Source: Maricaulis maris (GTDB lineage Bacteria; Pseudomonadota; Alphaproteobacteria; Caulobacterales; Maricaulaceae). Taken from it: a stretch of DNA of 64,000 bases. The translations under genes and the position numbers were made by a program. Where the stretch lies: contig NZ_AP027270.1 of the NCBI RefSeq assembly GCF_036322705.1, positions 2,419,501 through 2,483,500 on the forward strand. The letters are read 5' to 3'. Position 1 is the first letter of the stretch. The number at the start of each line of letters is the position of its first letter. Shown one piece after another: positions 26,650 to 35,560 of the stretch. Under the pieces are notes generated by a model. The model was not told the origin of the DNA, did not search any database, and saw nothing but the letters and a program-made list of their open reading frames with translations.

Positions 26650-29223
26650 ATGTTCGGACAGGTTTGGAAACTCTTGATCATGGTTGCTATGTCGTGTTCC
26701 GTCATCGTCAGCATGACCGATGCGGCATTGACCCAATCAACCGTTCCCGCACCGGCATACCAGGACGCCATCGAGAGCGCTCAATCGGTCATGATGGCCG
26801 ATCCAACCGAGGCCCTGGCGTTGGCCGAGCTGGCCGAGGCACTTGCCGCCGAAGCCCTTCCCGAAGCCCGTGACATGGCCTTTGCATCCGCATGGTGGCT
26901 GCAGTCCGAAGCCCTCACGCGGGTGGGCCGCGCCGAGGATGCCTTTCCGCTTGCGGCACAGGCCCTGGACCGTCTTGGCGAGGCCCCGACTGCGACCAAG
27001 TTGCTCGCCGATATCTACACCTCGCTCGGGCGCATCGAGAAAGTGCTCGGGCAACACGGAGCCGCGCTCGACCACTATCAAAAGGCCTATGAAATCTATC
27101 GGGAGCTCGGCGATCGGCGCAGCGAGTCGATTGCACTGCAATCCATGGCGTCCATCTACACGGACGCACAGCAATACGATCGCGCCGTCGAGTATTTTCA
27201 GAATGCCCTCGATCGGTATCAGGACAACTCGCTCGTCCTCGCAGCCCATAACAACATGGCCAATGCCCTGACCCAGCTCGGACGCTTCGAGGAGGCTGAA
27301 ACCTCTTTTGCCGAGGCGATCGAGCTGGCCCAACGGATGGAAAGCCCGATCCTGGAAGCCCGGATCCTCAACAACCTCGCCAATATGGAAATCGAGGCGT
27401 CGGATCTGGAGGCTGCGGAAGCGGCGATCAATACAGCCTTCCAGCTGGTCGCCGATGACGGCACGTTCGAATGGATCCGCTTTTTCTGGGGCGTGCGCGC
27501 CCAGATCGCGTTCGGCCGTGGCGACAGCCTTGCAGCGGTCCGCTTTCTGGCGATTGCCTTCTCGGGCGTGAACCTCGAGACAACCTCCCAGAACTACGCA
27601 GAGATGCACGGGAGCGCCGCCGAAATCTACGCCGCGCACGGTGACTGGTCCTTGGCCTATGATCATTTGACCGCGTTCAAACGGCTCAGCGATGAGCGGG
27701 CGCGGTTCGCCGCTTCCACCAACACAGCGCTCGTCGGCGCGCAGTTCGATTTTGCCGAACAGGAGCTTGAGATCGAGCAGTTGCGGTCCGACAGTCTCGA
27801 GCAGGAGCTCGCGCTCGCGCAATCCCGCCAGTCATTGAATCTCATAGTCGCGCTTTTGGTCGGTGCCTTCGGCGTTATCATCACGGTCTTCCTGGTCGCT
27901 CGCGCTCGCGCGGTGCAGGCAAAGGCCCGAGCCCTTTCAGAAGAGCTCTACACGGACGTGCGGTCAGGCCTCCCGACGTCGGCGGCTCTTGAACGCGACC
28001 TTGCCAAGCAATACGAGGCCAGCGAGCAGGTCGCCGTTCTGGCAATTGCCCTTGCACGCCAAAAACACCTGGAAGGCGCCCTGGGCCATACCGCCTATGG
28101 CAAGCTGGAAATTGCCGTTTCCGAACGGCTTTCGACAGTCTTTGAGGCTGCCAATCCGTATCGTTTGTCGCCCGGGCTCTTTGGCCTTCTGGTTTCGGCT
28201 CCGGACATGGAAGCCGCGCAATCCTTGGCCCAGGCTATCGCGCGAATGTTCGAGACCCCTGTGACCGTCGACGGCGTGACGATCGACGTTAGTGTGATCT
28301 GCGGTGTAGCCCGAGACACCGATGTCGACGTGACAATCAAGCAGGCTCATCTGGCGATCGACCAAGCGAGGCGCAACAGGCTGAGTTTTGCCGTTTTCGA
28401 TGCCGAGATGTACGGCGACCCGGCTGCCAACCTCTCGCTGATGAGCGAGATGCGGCTGGCGACCGAGCGCGGCGACATGAAGGTCTTCTATCAGCCCAAA
28501 CTGAATGTCCGCCGCGGCCGCTTCGAGGGCGTCGAGGCCCTGTGCCGCTGGTTCCATCCGGAGCGAGGCTACATCTCTCCGGACCAGTTCATCCCGCAGG
28601 CCGAGGAAACCGGTCATATCCGGGCACTGACCGAATGGGTCCTCACAACCTCCATTGAAGACCAGCGCCGGCTGGTCGGTCAGGGCCTGCCGATCTCGGT
28701 TGCCGTGAATGTCTCCGGCGCTGTCCTCAGTGATCGGGATTTCGCCCGGAAAGTTCAGGGCCTTATCGTTGGCGCCGCCGGGCCGGTAACGCTCGAAATT
28801 ACTGAAACAGCCATCATGGCCAATCCGGACCTCGCGATCGAGAATCTCAATATGTGGCGCGAGTCAGGTGCAAAGATCTCGATTGATGATTACGGCACCG
28901 GCCAGTCGTCCCTCGCCTATCTGCAAACCATCCCGTCCGACGAACTCAAGCTCGACCGCCAGTTCGTGTCCAACCTGGACAAGACCGCCAGAGGCCGCAT
29001 GCTGATCAAGTCAACCGTTGATCTTGCCCACAATCTGGGCCTTGAACTGGTCGCCGAGGGGGTCGAAACCGAGACCGAACTGGCGGTTCTCAAACTGCTC
29101 GGCTGCGACTGGATCCAGGGCTTCCTGCTGTCCAAGCCGATCGCCGCCGACGCGCTGGTCGATTTCCTGCGAGAACACCAGCCCGGCAGGTCACAAGACA
29201 GGCGTGGATCACAACAAGCCTGA
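26650..29223 (+). CDS. TPR sensor with degenerate GGDEF and intact EAL domain
   Basis: An 857-residue cyclic-di-GMP phosphodiesterase candidate. A signal-like first segment leads to a periplasmic region with about six TPR-type helical repeats (roughly 40-340, for example YQKAYEIYRELGDRRSE), a coiled coil, then a transmembrane helix near 396-418. The GGDEF-like domain has lost its signature (RLSPGLFGLL at the site), so it should not make c-di-GMP. The EAL domain keeps EAL at 629-631, VNVSGAV, EITETA, DDYGTGQSSL, KLDRQFV and VAEGVET, so hydrolysis is expected. AGGAGA before the ATG is the ribosome binding site. It follows the subtilase gene but past a strong terminator. Confidence 0.9.
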   Translation: MFGQVWKLLIMVAMSCSVIVSMTDAALTQSTVPAPAYQDAIESAQSVMMADPTEALALAELAEALAAEALPEARDMAFASAWWLQSEALTRVGRAEDAFPLAAQALDRLGEAPTATKLLADIYTSLGRIEKVLGQHGAALDHYQKAYEIYRELGDRRSESIALQSMASIYTDAQQYDRAVEYFQNALDRYQDNSLVLAAHNNMANALTQLGRFEEAETSFAEAIELAQRMESPILEARILNNLANMEIEASDLEAAEAAINTAFQLVADDGTFEWIRFFWGVRAQIAFGRGDSLAAVRFLAIAFSGVNLETTSQNYAEMHGSAAEIYAAHGDWSLAYDHLTAFKRLSDERARFAASTNTALVGAQFDFAEQELEIEQLRSDSLEQELALAQSRQSLNLIVALLVGAFGVIITVFLVARARAVQAKARALSEELYTDVRSGLPTSAALERDLAKQYEASEQVAVLAIALARQKHLEGALGHTAYGKLEIAVSERLSTVFEAANPYRLSPGLFGLLVSAPDMEAAQSLAQAIARMFETPVTVDGVTIDVSVICGVARDTDVDVTIKQAHLAIDQARRNRLSFAVFDAEMYGDPAANLSLMSEMRLATERGDMKVFYQPKLNVRRGRFEGVEALCRWFHPERGYISPDQFIPQAEETGHIRALTEWVLTTSIEDQRRLVGQGLPISVAVNVSGAVLSDRDFARKVQGLIVGAAGPVTLEITETAIMANPDLAIENLNMWRESGAKISIDDYGTGQSSLAYLQTIPSDELKLDRQFVSNLDKTARGRMLIKSTVDLAHNLGLELVAEGVETETELAVLKLLGCDWIQGFLLSKPIAADALVDFLREHQPGRSQDRRGSQQA

Positions 29224-29320
29224 CCGCAGCTACGCGGCCTGAAAAATGCCGGGCTTCCGGCCCTGTACAGAATTCAGTCTTGCCTCAATCCGCGCCTTCC
29301 CTCAGACAGACACACAAGGC

Positions 29321-29397
29321 GGCCCCGTAGCTCAGCAGGATAGAGCAACAGATTCCTAATCTGTAGGTCGCGCGTTCGAATCGCGCCGGGGTCACCA
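29321..29397 (+). tRNA. tRNA-Arg (CCT anticodon)
   Basis: A 77-nt cloverleaf with encoded CCA. Acceptor GGCCCCG pairs with CGGGGTC (one G-T pair); the anticodon stem ACAGA/TCTGT encloses loop TTCCTAA, giving anticodon CCT; the T-arm contains GTTCGAATC. It reads AGG codons. Confidence 0.96.
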
Positions 29398-29444
29398 TCC
29401 ACTTTTCGGTACCGGCCGGCCCGAAGACGGGCCAGCGCCCTGCG

Positions 29445-30491
29445 TCAGGCCAGCGTCGCCATGTCGATGACGAAGCGGTATTTCACGTCGCTCCTGAGCA
29501 TGCGCTCATAGGCAGCGTTGATCTCGGACATGGCGATCATCTCGATGTCGGAATGGATGCCGTGCTCGGCACAGAAATCGAGCATTTCCTGGGTCTCGGC
29601 GATGCCGCCGATCGCCGAACCGGCGATCGAACGCCGGCGCGACAGCAGACGCCCGACAGAGGGTGACGGGTGGGCCTCTTCCGGGACGCCAACCAGCACC
29701 AGCGATCCATTGACCTTCAGGCAGTCGAGATAGGGATTGAGGTCGTGCGAGGCGGCGACCGTGTCGAGGATGAAGTCGAGCCTGTGACGCTGCGCCTTCA
29801 TCTGGTCGCGTTCCTTGGAGATCACCACTTCGGACGCACCGAGGCGCTTGGCGTCCTCGATCTTGCCGGGCGAGGTGGTGAACAGCACGACGTCCGCGCC
29901 CATCGCCTTGGCCAGCTTGACCGCCATGTGGCCCAGCCCGCCCAGACCGACCACGCCAACACGCTGGCCCGGTCCAACCTTCCAGTGCCGGAGCGGCGAA
30001 TAGGTGGTGATGCCGGCACACAGGAGCGGCGCGGCTCCGGCCCGATCGAGCGCATCCGGGATACGCAGGACAAAGCTCTCCTTGACCGTCACGCGCTGGG
30101 AATAGCCCCCGAAGGTGTGGCTGCCGTCGGGCAGGCGGCCATTATACGTCCCCGTGGCTCCGGTATCGCAGTATTGCTCCAGCCCCTCATCACAGTGGGC
30201 ACACGTCCCGCAGCTGTCGACAAGGCAGCCGACACCGACCGTATCGCCCGGCTTGAACTTGCTGACAGCGCTGCCGACAGCGGCGACCGTCCCGATGATC
30301 TCGTGGCCGGGCACGCAGGGATAGACCGTATTTTTCCAGTCATTGCGGGCCTGGTGGAGGTCCGAGTGACAGACCCCGCAATGGGTGATGTCGATCAGGA
30401 CATCGTCCGGACCCGGGTCGCGCCGTTCAAAGGTGATGGTCGCCAGATCGGCGTCGGCGGACTGGGCGGCATAGCCAAGGGACTGCGGCAT
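29445..30491 (-). CDS. Zinc-dependent NAD(P) alcohol dehydrogenase (YahK/CAD-like)
   Basis: Medium-chain dehydrogenase of 348 residues reducing aldehydes or oxidising alcohols in the cytoplasm. Catalytic zinc site GVCHSDLHQ and GHEIIGTV, structural zinc lobe CGTCAHCDEGLEQYC, and the Rossmann motif GLGGLGHMAVKLAKAMG are intact. The HTFGGYSQ segment places it with the YahK/cinnamyl-alcohol-dehydrogenase branch, which prefers NADPH. An IS element is inserted 38 bp before its start codon, so its native upstream region has been displaced and its present promoter may lie in the IS end. Confidence 0.92.
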   Translation of the reverse strand: MPQSLGYAAQSADADLATITFERRDPGPDDVLIDITHCGVCHSDLHQARNDWKNTVYPCVPGHEIIGTVAAVGSAVSKFKPGDTVGVGCLVDSCGTCAHCDEGLEQYCDTGATGTYNGRLPDGSHTFGGYSQRVTVKESFVLRIPDALDRAGAAPLLCAGITTYSPLRHWKVGPGQRVGVVGLGGLGHMAVKLAKAMGADVVLFTTSPGKIEDAKRLGASEVVISKERDQMKAQRHRLDFILDTVAASHDLNPYLDCLKVNGSLVLVGVPEEAHPSPSVGRLLSRRRSIAGSAIGGIAETQEMLDFCAEHGIHSDIEMIAMSEINAAYERMLRSDVKYRFVIDMATLA

Positions 30492-30529
30492 GGGTCGGCT
30501 CCATTTCGATGCTTCGGTATGGGAGTCTA

Positions 30530-31397
30530 GGTCATAAACTCATAAACGGGATTCCGTTTTTTGCCGAAGCCTGATTCAACCTCCTTGAGGAGGATTTGGA
30601 TCATGGGCCGTCGTCGTTACGAACTGACCGATTTCGAGTGGTCGATCATCGAACCCTTGCTGCCGAACAAGCCACGCGGGGTGCCGCGCGTGGACGACCG
30701 CAAGGTGATCAACGGGATTTACTGGCGCCTGCGCACCGGCTCGCCCTGGGCGGAGATCCCCGAGCGCTACGGTCCGGCGACGACCTGCTACAACCGGTTC
30801 GTCCGATGGCGCAAGCTGGGTGTCTGGGATCGGATATTCGACGCGGTTACAGCCGCTTACGACGGCGACATCCAGATGATCGACAGCTCTTCGATCCGCG
30901 TTCACCAGCATGGGGCGAACGCAAAAAAGGGGTCCGCACGCCGCCGCGAGAGACACCCCTGACACCCGATGCATGGGGCGCTCGCGAGGCGGGCTGACCA
31001 CGAAAATCCATGCGCTTGTGGATGCCAACGGCCTACCCGTCGCCCTCAAGCTCACCCCCGGCCAGGCTCATGACGGACGCAGCGCCACCGACATGCTCGA
31101 CGGCATCGGCGAAGGCCAGATCCTGCTGGCCGATCGGGCCTATGATCCGACGCGTTGCGCGTCTCGCTCAAGGCCCGTGGCGCATGGGGATGCATCAAGC
31201 CGATGCCGAACCGCAAGAACATCCCCAGCTTCAGCGCCTTCCTTTACCGGCAGCGCAATCTCGTCGAGCGCTTCTTCAGCAAGATCAAACACTTCCGGGC
31301 CATCGCCACGCGCTTCGAAAAACACGCCGAGAACTATCTCGCCGCCGTCAAACTCGCCGCCATCCAAATCTGGCTTCGATTTTATGAGTCGGTGACC
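30530..31397 (+). mobile_element. IS5-family (IS427-like) insertion sequence, copy 1, inactivated
   Basis: 868-bp element. Ends GGTCATAAACTCATAAA and (inverted) GGTCACCGACTCATAAAA form imperfect terminal inverted repeats; a TA lies on both sides (30,528-30,529 and 31,398-31,399), the usual target duplication. It carries the two-frame transposase of this group with an A6G4 slip site at 30,923-30,932. A one-base deletion near 31,146 breaks the second frame. It is opposite in orientation to copy 2. Confidence 0.9.
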
Positions 31398-31400
31398 TAG
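30603..31400 (+). pseudogene. IS5-family transposase, frameshifted
   Basis: The first frame (to 30,962) has the N-terminal DUF4096-type region (ELTDFEWSIIEPLLPN) and the first catalytic Asp (QMIDSSSIRVH). The second frame carries GGLTTKIHALVDANGLP and LLADRAYD, then should continue to the YREK-equivalent region (RNLVERFFSKIKHF). Compared with copy 2, a T is missing after TATGAT near 31,146, so the second frame runs off and the true C terminus (from about 31,155) is out of phase. Even with the normal programmed slip, no full transposase can be made. The stop codon is completed by the TA target duplication. Confidence 0.88.
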
Positions 31401-31435
31401 ACGAGCGGCGCGGAAATCCAAGGGCGACGGACGGT

Positions 31436-32227
31436 TCAGCCTCGCGGTGCCAGCGCAAGAATCCCGGCCTGCCCGCCAAACAAACCGCTCTGACCCTGAT
31501 GATGCGAGCGGCGCGCCGAGAAGAGGCGGTCCTCCTCGGCATAGGTGCAGGCCGCTGACCGCCAGATGCGGGTCTCGTCGAGGCCTGCCATGATCAGCTG
31601 ACGACGGCAGGCTTCGCCGACATCGAGATGGGCACCGCCTTCGGGATCACGCGGTGAGAGAATACCGCCGGTGACATCGAAGGTGTCCTCGAAGGCCGCG
31701 ACGACTTCCCGGCCGACCCGGTAATTGACCGCCGAGATTGATGGGCCAATCGCCGCCAGCAAATCAGCCGGGCGCGAGCCATAGGCCTCGCCCAGCGCAC
31801 GGACCGTCGCCTCGGCGATATTCTGGACCGTGCCGCGCCAGCCGGAATGGATCGCCGCGATGGCCCGGTTCTCGGGATCGAACACCAGGATCGGGGTGCA
31901 ATCCGCGGTCTGGCAGACCAGACCGAGACCGGGGCGATTGGTGATCAGGGCATCGCCCTCGCCCGCCGGCTGATCGCCCTTGGGCGCGCCATCGACACGG
32001 ACCACGGCCTTGCCGTGCACCTGGGTCGCAAAGACCAGCGCGTCGAGCCCCAGCGCCGTACGAACCCGCTCCCGATTCTCGGCCACACGTGCGGCCTCAT
32101 CACCGCGCGAACGCGTCAGGTTGAGCGAGGCATAGGGGCCTTCACTGGTGCCGCCCCCGCGCGTGGTGAAGGCATGGATGAGACCCGGATGATCGAGCGA
32201 GGGCGCGCGGATGAGATCAAGCGTCAT
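31436..32227 (-). CDS. pgeF: Peptidoglycan editing factor PgeF (laccase-domain protein)
   Basis: Cytoplasmic zinc enzyme of 263 residues of the DUF152/YfiH family, reported to remove mis-incorporated amino acids from peptidoglycan precursors. Family motifs: TRGGGTSEGPYASLNL near residue 22, CQTADCTPILVFD with the metal Cys, and IAAIHSGWRGTVQNI with the metal His. The ATG overlaps the selO stop by four bases (ATGA), so selO-pgeF is an operon. The gene ends 39 bp from IS copy 1. Confidence 0.9.
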   Translation of the reverse strand: MTLDLIRAPSLDHPGLIHAFTTRGGGTSEGPYASLNLTRSRGDEAARVAENRERVRTALGLDALVFATQVHGKAVVRVDGAPKGDQPAGEGDALITNRPGLGLVCQTADCTPILVFDPENRAIAAIHSGWRGTVQNIAEATVRALGEAYGSRPADLLAAIGPSISAVNYRVGREVVAAFEDTFDVTGGILSPRDPEGGAHLDVGEACRRQLIMAGLDETRIWRSAACTYAEEDRLFSARRSHHQGQSGLFGGQAGILALAPRG

Positions 32228-33660
32228 GGCCGAAACCCTACCCGGTCACGGCCCAGATCAAAGCCTTTTCCTGCCAGACGGATATCCTCAATCTTGCGGT
32301 TGAATTGCGACCAGTCATCGCGCTCGGCGATCGCCGCCCAGCAGGCCTCGACCTCGTCGATCACCAGGGTGACCGGGTCGGAGCGCTGGAAGCTCGCGTG
32401 CGACAGCCGGTCGGTGCAGACCGGCTCATGTGCCGCCAGGGCCGCGCGCCAGGCCTCGAAGGCGTCACCCGAATAGGCCGCCGCTCTGGGACCGGTCATG
32501 GCGCGAGCCGCCGAGGCGTCACCGCAGAACCAGTCATGGAAAGGCGCCTCCCAGGTCAGGCCGGAGGGCTCCATGAAAGCGAGAAAGCTGCGCACCAGGA
32601 TTTCGTCGGCCTCCGCACCCGCCGAGGCGAGACCGAAGCGGGCGAGGAAGGCCTCGAGCAGCGCCGCGCGGTAGAGGGCGGGGAAGGTGTTGAGCGCGTC
32701 CTCGAGACCAGGATGATCGGCGACCACAGCCAGAGCGTTCGCCAGCTGTTGCAAGGCCCAGAACACGGCTTCGGACTGGCGGCCAAAACTGTAGAGGCCG
32801 GACTGGTCGAAATAGGCCGCCGTGAAGCCCGGATCATAATGCGGCAGGAAGCGCCAGGGCCCGTAGTCAAAACTCTCACCGGTCAGGTTGAGATTGTCGG
32901 TATTGAGCACACCATGGACAAAGCCGGCGGCCATCCAGCTGGCGGCCAGACGGGCATTCTCGGCGACCACGGCTTCCAGCAGCGCGGCGGGCTTGTCGGA
33001 CGCGTTGCCAAGGGCCGGATAGTAGTTTTCGATGGCATGATCGATGAGCTGGTTGAGCCGGTCGGCTGCCCCCTCATGGGCCTGCCGCTGGAAGGTCCCG
33101 ATCCGCAGGTGCGAATGGCCGAGCCGGGTCAGGACCGCCGACCGGGTCGGCGAGGGTTCGTCATTGCGGGCCAGCTGTTCGCCGGTCTCGAAGACGCAGA
33201 ACGCCTTGGATGTGTAGACGCCAAGTGCTTCGAGCATCTCCGCGGCGAGCACTTCACGCACCGCGCCTTTCAGCGTCAGTCGCCCATCACCGCCGCGTGA
33301 CCAGGGCGTTTGCCCCGAGCCCTTGGTGGCGAGATCGAGCAGGCGACCGGCATCATCGCGGAGCTGGGCAAAGAGAAAACCACGGCCATCGCCGAGTTCG
33401 GGGTTATAGGTCCGGAACTGGTGGCCGTGATAACGCATCGCCCGCGGCACGGGCTGGTTCTCGGGCAGCGGATCAAAACGCTGGAAATGCGCTTCGCGGC
33501 CATCCGTATCGAGCCCGTCGAGACCCACCGCGCCGTCCCAGCGGTCATTCCAGAAGCGCAGGATGGCGGCCGGGAAATCGGCCGGGTCCACCGGATCCGA
33601 AAACGAGTCACCGAGACGGGAAAAGGCGGGGTCGGGCCGGTAGGCGGAGGAAATGCTCAT
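32224..33660 (-). CDS. selO: Protein adenylyltransferase SelO (YdiU)
   Basis: Pseudokinase-fold enzyme of 478 residues that transfers AMP from ATP to Ser/Thr/Tyr of target proteins, linked to oxidative stress. Conserved stretches: RYHGHQFRTYNPELGDGRG, KGSGQTPWSRGGDGRL and HGVLNTDNLNLTGESFDYGPW, which holds the metal-binding Asn and Asp. No terminal Cys/Sec motif as in the human protein; the C terminus is FDLGRDRVGFRP. Coupled to downstream pgeF by an ATGA overlap. Confidence 0.95.
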   Translation of the reverse strand: MSISSAYRPDPAFSRLGDSFSDPVDPADFPAAILRFWNDRWDGAVGLDGLDTDGREAHFQRFDPLPENQPVPRAMRYHGHQFRTYNPELGDGRGFLFAQLRDDAGRLLDLATKGSGQTPWSRGGDGRLTLKGAVREVLAAEMLEALGVYTSKAFCVFETGEQLARNDEPSPTRSAVLTRLGHSHLRIGTFQRQAHEGAADRLNQLIDHAIENYYPALGNASDKPAALLEAVVAENARLAASWMAAGFVHGVLNTDNLNLTGESFDYGPWRFLPHYDPGFTAAYFDQSGLYSFGRQSEAVFWALQQLANALAVVADHPGLEDALNTFPALYRAALLEAFLARFGLASAGAEADEILVRSFLAFMEPSGLTWEAPFHDWFCGDASAARAMTGPRAAAYSGDAFEAWRAALAAHEPVCTDRLSHASFQRSDPVTLVIDEVEACWAAIAERDDWSQFNRKIEDIRLAGKGFDLGRDRVGFRP

Positions 33661-33698
33661 GGACGGGAGCTAAGCGTGCTTGGGCGCGATTGCAATCC

Positions 33699-34622
33699 TC
33701 AGCCGCGCAGCCCGTCACCCAGGATGATCGCCGTCTCGTCGACGATTTTCCGGGCGCCGGGCAGAACCGCGGTCAGATTGAAATATCCGTGCGGCAAGGC
33801 CTTGCCGACTGCATAGCTGACTGGGACCCCGGCAGCCGTCAGGCGGTCGCGATAGGCCTGCCCCTCGTCCAGCAGCGGATCGAGCTCGGCGGCAATGATG
33901 TGAGCCGGTGGCAGGCCGGCCAGATCATTGTTGAGCAGGGGCGAAACCGTCAGGTCGCTGGCCTGGTCAGGATCACTCAGATAGGCGCGCACAATCTGAT
34001 CCAGCGTGAAGCTGGAGAGCAGATGACCCTCGATGAATTTCGGCTTGGCCTTGCGACGGTCGACGAGTTGAAGGAGCGGGTAAATCAGGAGCTGGAAGCA
34101 GATCTGTGTCCGCCTCGACTGGGCGAGGATGGCGGCCAGCCCGCCACCGGCGGAATCACCGGCCACGGCCAGGCGGTCCGGCAGGGCACCAACCTCGTCC
34201 GCGCCCGGGCCGGCAAGCCAGTCAAACGCGGCGAGACAATCCTCCACCCCGGCGGGCCAGAGATGTTCCGGCGCGAGGCGGTAATCGACAGCCAGCACGC
34301 GCGCGCCCGAATTGGCGGCCAGTCGGCGGCACAGGCGGTCATGGGTTTCCAGATCACCGATCACATAGCCGCCACCATGCATGAAGAAGGTGCAGGGCCC
34401 GGGCGCATCCGCCCCGTTGGGACGATAGAGCCGGGCCGCGATCCGGCCTTCGGCGCCCGGCACGTCGAGATCGCGGACCTCGGCCAGTTCCGGCGGGCGG
34501 ACATCCATGTGCGGCGTCGCATTGCGCAGCGCTTCGCGCATGCGCGGCGCGGCGCGCGCGGGTTCGAGCGGATCGGGCATGCCGAATTTGGTCAGGGCCT
34601 CAGGCCAGGTGGGCGTTTCCAT
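33699..34622 (-). CDS. Alpha/beta hydrolase, hormone-sensitive-lipase (HSL) family esterase
   Basis: Carboxylesterase of 307 residues. Oxyanion motif HGGGYVIGD near residue 81 and nucleophile elbow GDSAGGGLAA near 155 define the HSL/family IV group; the Asp of the triad is likely in AAELDPLLDEG and the His in ALPHGYF. No signal peptide. Same strand as selO and pgeF with a 38-bp gap, so likely co-transcribed. Its promoter must lie in the 68 bp between its start and IS copy 2, or within that IS. Confidence 0.9.
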   Translation of the reverse strand: METPTWPEALTKFGMPDPLEPARAAPRMREALRNATPHMDVRPPELAEVRDLDVPGAEGRIAARLYRPNGADAPGPCTFFMHGGGYVIGDLETHDRLCRRLAANSGARVLAVDYRLAPEHLWPAGVEDCLAAFDWLAGPGADEVGALPDRLAVAGDSAGGGLAAILAQSRRTQICFQLLIYPLLQLVDRRKAKPKFIEGHLLSSFTLDQIVRAYLSDPDQASDLTVSPLLNNDLAGLPPAHIIAAELDPLLDEGQAYRDRLTAAGVPVSYAVGKALPHGYFNLTAVLPGARKIVDETAIILGDGLRG

Positions 34623-34687
34623 GCCAACGGGGTTAGCATGCGGCCGTCCGGACGGGAACGCGCCATGTGTCGCGAAGCGAGCGCAGC

Positions 34688-35116
34688 CTAGGTCACCGAC
34701 TCATAAAACCGAAGCCAGATTTGTATTGCGGCGAGTTTGACGAGGGCGAGGTAGTTTTCGGGGTGTTTTTCGAACCGCGTGGCGACGGCCCGGAAGTGTT
34801 TGAGTTTGCTGAAGAAGCGCTCGACGAGATTGCGGTATCGATAGAGAAACGGGCTGAAGCTTGGAATGTTGACGCGGTTGGGCATCGGCTTGATGCAGGC
34901 CCAGGCACCGCGATCCTTGAGCGATTGGCGCAAGGCGTCGGAATCATAGGCCCGGTCGGCGAGCAGGATCTGGCCTTGCCCCATCGCGCCGAGCATGTCG
35001 GTGGCACTGCGCCCGTCATGGGCCTGTCCGGGGGTAAGCTTGAGGGCAATCGGCAGGCCGTTGGCGTCAACCAGGGCGTGGATCTTGGTGGTCAGTCCGC
35101 CGCGCGAGCGCCCCAT
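34688..35116 (-). CDS. IS5-family transposase, second frame (copy 2)
   Basis: C-terminal half of the DDE transposase in IS copy 2 (142 codons): GGLTTKIHALVDANGLP, the second catalytic Asp in LLADRAYDSDAL, and RNLVERFFSKLKHF with the catalytic Glu. It overlaps the first frame and would be joined to it by ribosomal slippage. This copy is uninterrupted, unlike copy 1, so a full-length enzyme is possible. The TAG stop is formed by the target-site TA. Confidence 0.85.
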   Translation of the reverse strand: MGRSRGGLTTKIHALVDANGLPIALKLTPGQAHDGRSATDMLGAMGQGQILLADRAYDSDALRQSLKDRGAWACIKPMPNRVNIPSFSPFLYRYRNLVERFFSKLKHFRAVATRFEKHPENYLALVKLAAIQIWLRFYESVT

Positions 35117-35560
35117 GCATCGGGCGTCAGGGGCGTCTCCCGGGGCGGTTTGGCCCCCCCCTTTTTCGCGTTCGCCCCGTGCTGGTGAACGCGGATCGAA
35201 GAACTGTCGATCATCTGGATATCGCCATCGTAAGCGGCGGTAATCGCGTTAAAAACGCGATCCCACACACCCAGCTTTCGCCATCGCACGAAGCGATTGT
35301 AACAGGTCGTCGCCGGACCGTAACGCTCGGGGATCTCCGCCCAGGGCGCCCCCGTGCGCAGACGCCAGTAAATCCCGTTGAGCACCTTGCGATCATCCAC
35401 ACGAGGCACGCCGCGCGGCTTGTTCGGCAAGAGCGGCTCAATAATCGACCACTCAAAATCGGTCAGTTCGTAACGGCGACGCTTCATGATCCAGTTCCTC
35501 CTCACGAGGAGTGAATCAAGCTTCGTGGTAAATTGGAATCCCGTTTATGAGTTTATGACC
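34691..35560 (-). mobile_element. IS5-family (IS427-like) insertion sequence, copy 2, apparently intact
   Basis: 870-bp element with the same terminal inverted repeats as copy 1 and TA on both sides (34,689-34,690 and 35,561-35,562). It is inverted relative to copy 1, with many third-codon-position differences between the two, so they are separate insertions of related elements rather than a recent duplication. Both transposase frames are open. Confidence 0.9.
35092..35487 (-). CDS. IS5-family transposase, first frame (copy 2)
   Basis: N-terminal half: ELTDFEWSIIEPLLPNKPRG, a helix-turn-helix region, and the first catalytic Asp in QMIDSSSIRVHQHG. An A5G8 homopolymer run (plus-strand positions 35,154-35,166) sits where a -1 slip would join it to the second frame, as known for this IS group. 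Without slippage it ends after 131 residues. Confidence 0.85.
   Translation of the reverse strand: MKRRRYELTDFEWSIIEPLLPNKPRGVPRVDDRKVLNGIYWRLRTGAPWAEIPERYGPATTCYNRFVRWRKLGVWDRVFNAITAAYDGDIQMIDSSSIRVHQHGANAKKGGAKPPRETPLTPDAWGARAAD

Noticed and set aside
28095-28340. Active diguanylate cyclase in the TPR/EAL protein
   Set aside because: The GGDEF signature and inhibitory-site residues are absent from the middle domain.
30530-35560. Composite transposon carrying pgeF-selO-esterase
   Set aside because: The two IS copies differ at many silent sites, one is dead, and the enclosed genes are ordinary housekeeping types with operon structure; separate insertions are simpler.
29321-35560. Genomic island integrated at tRNA-Arg
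   Set aside because: No integrase and no visible repeat of the tRNA 3' end; genes beyond it are core-type.
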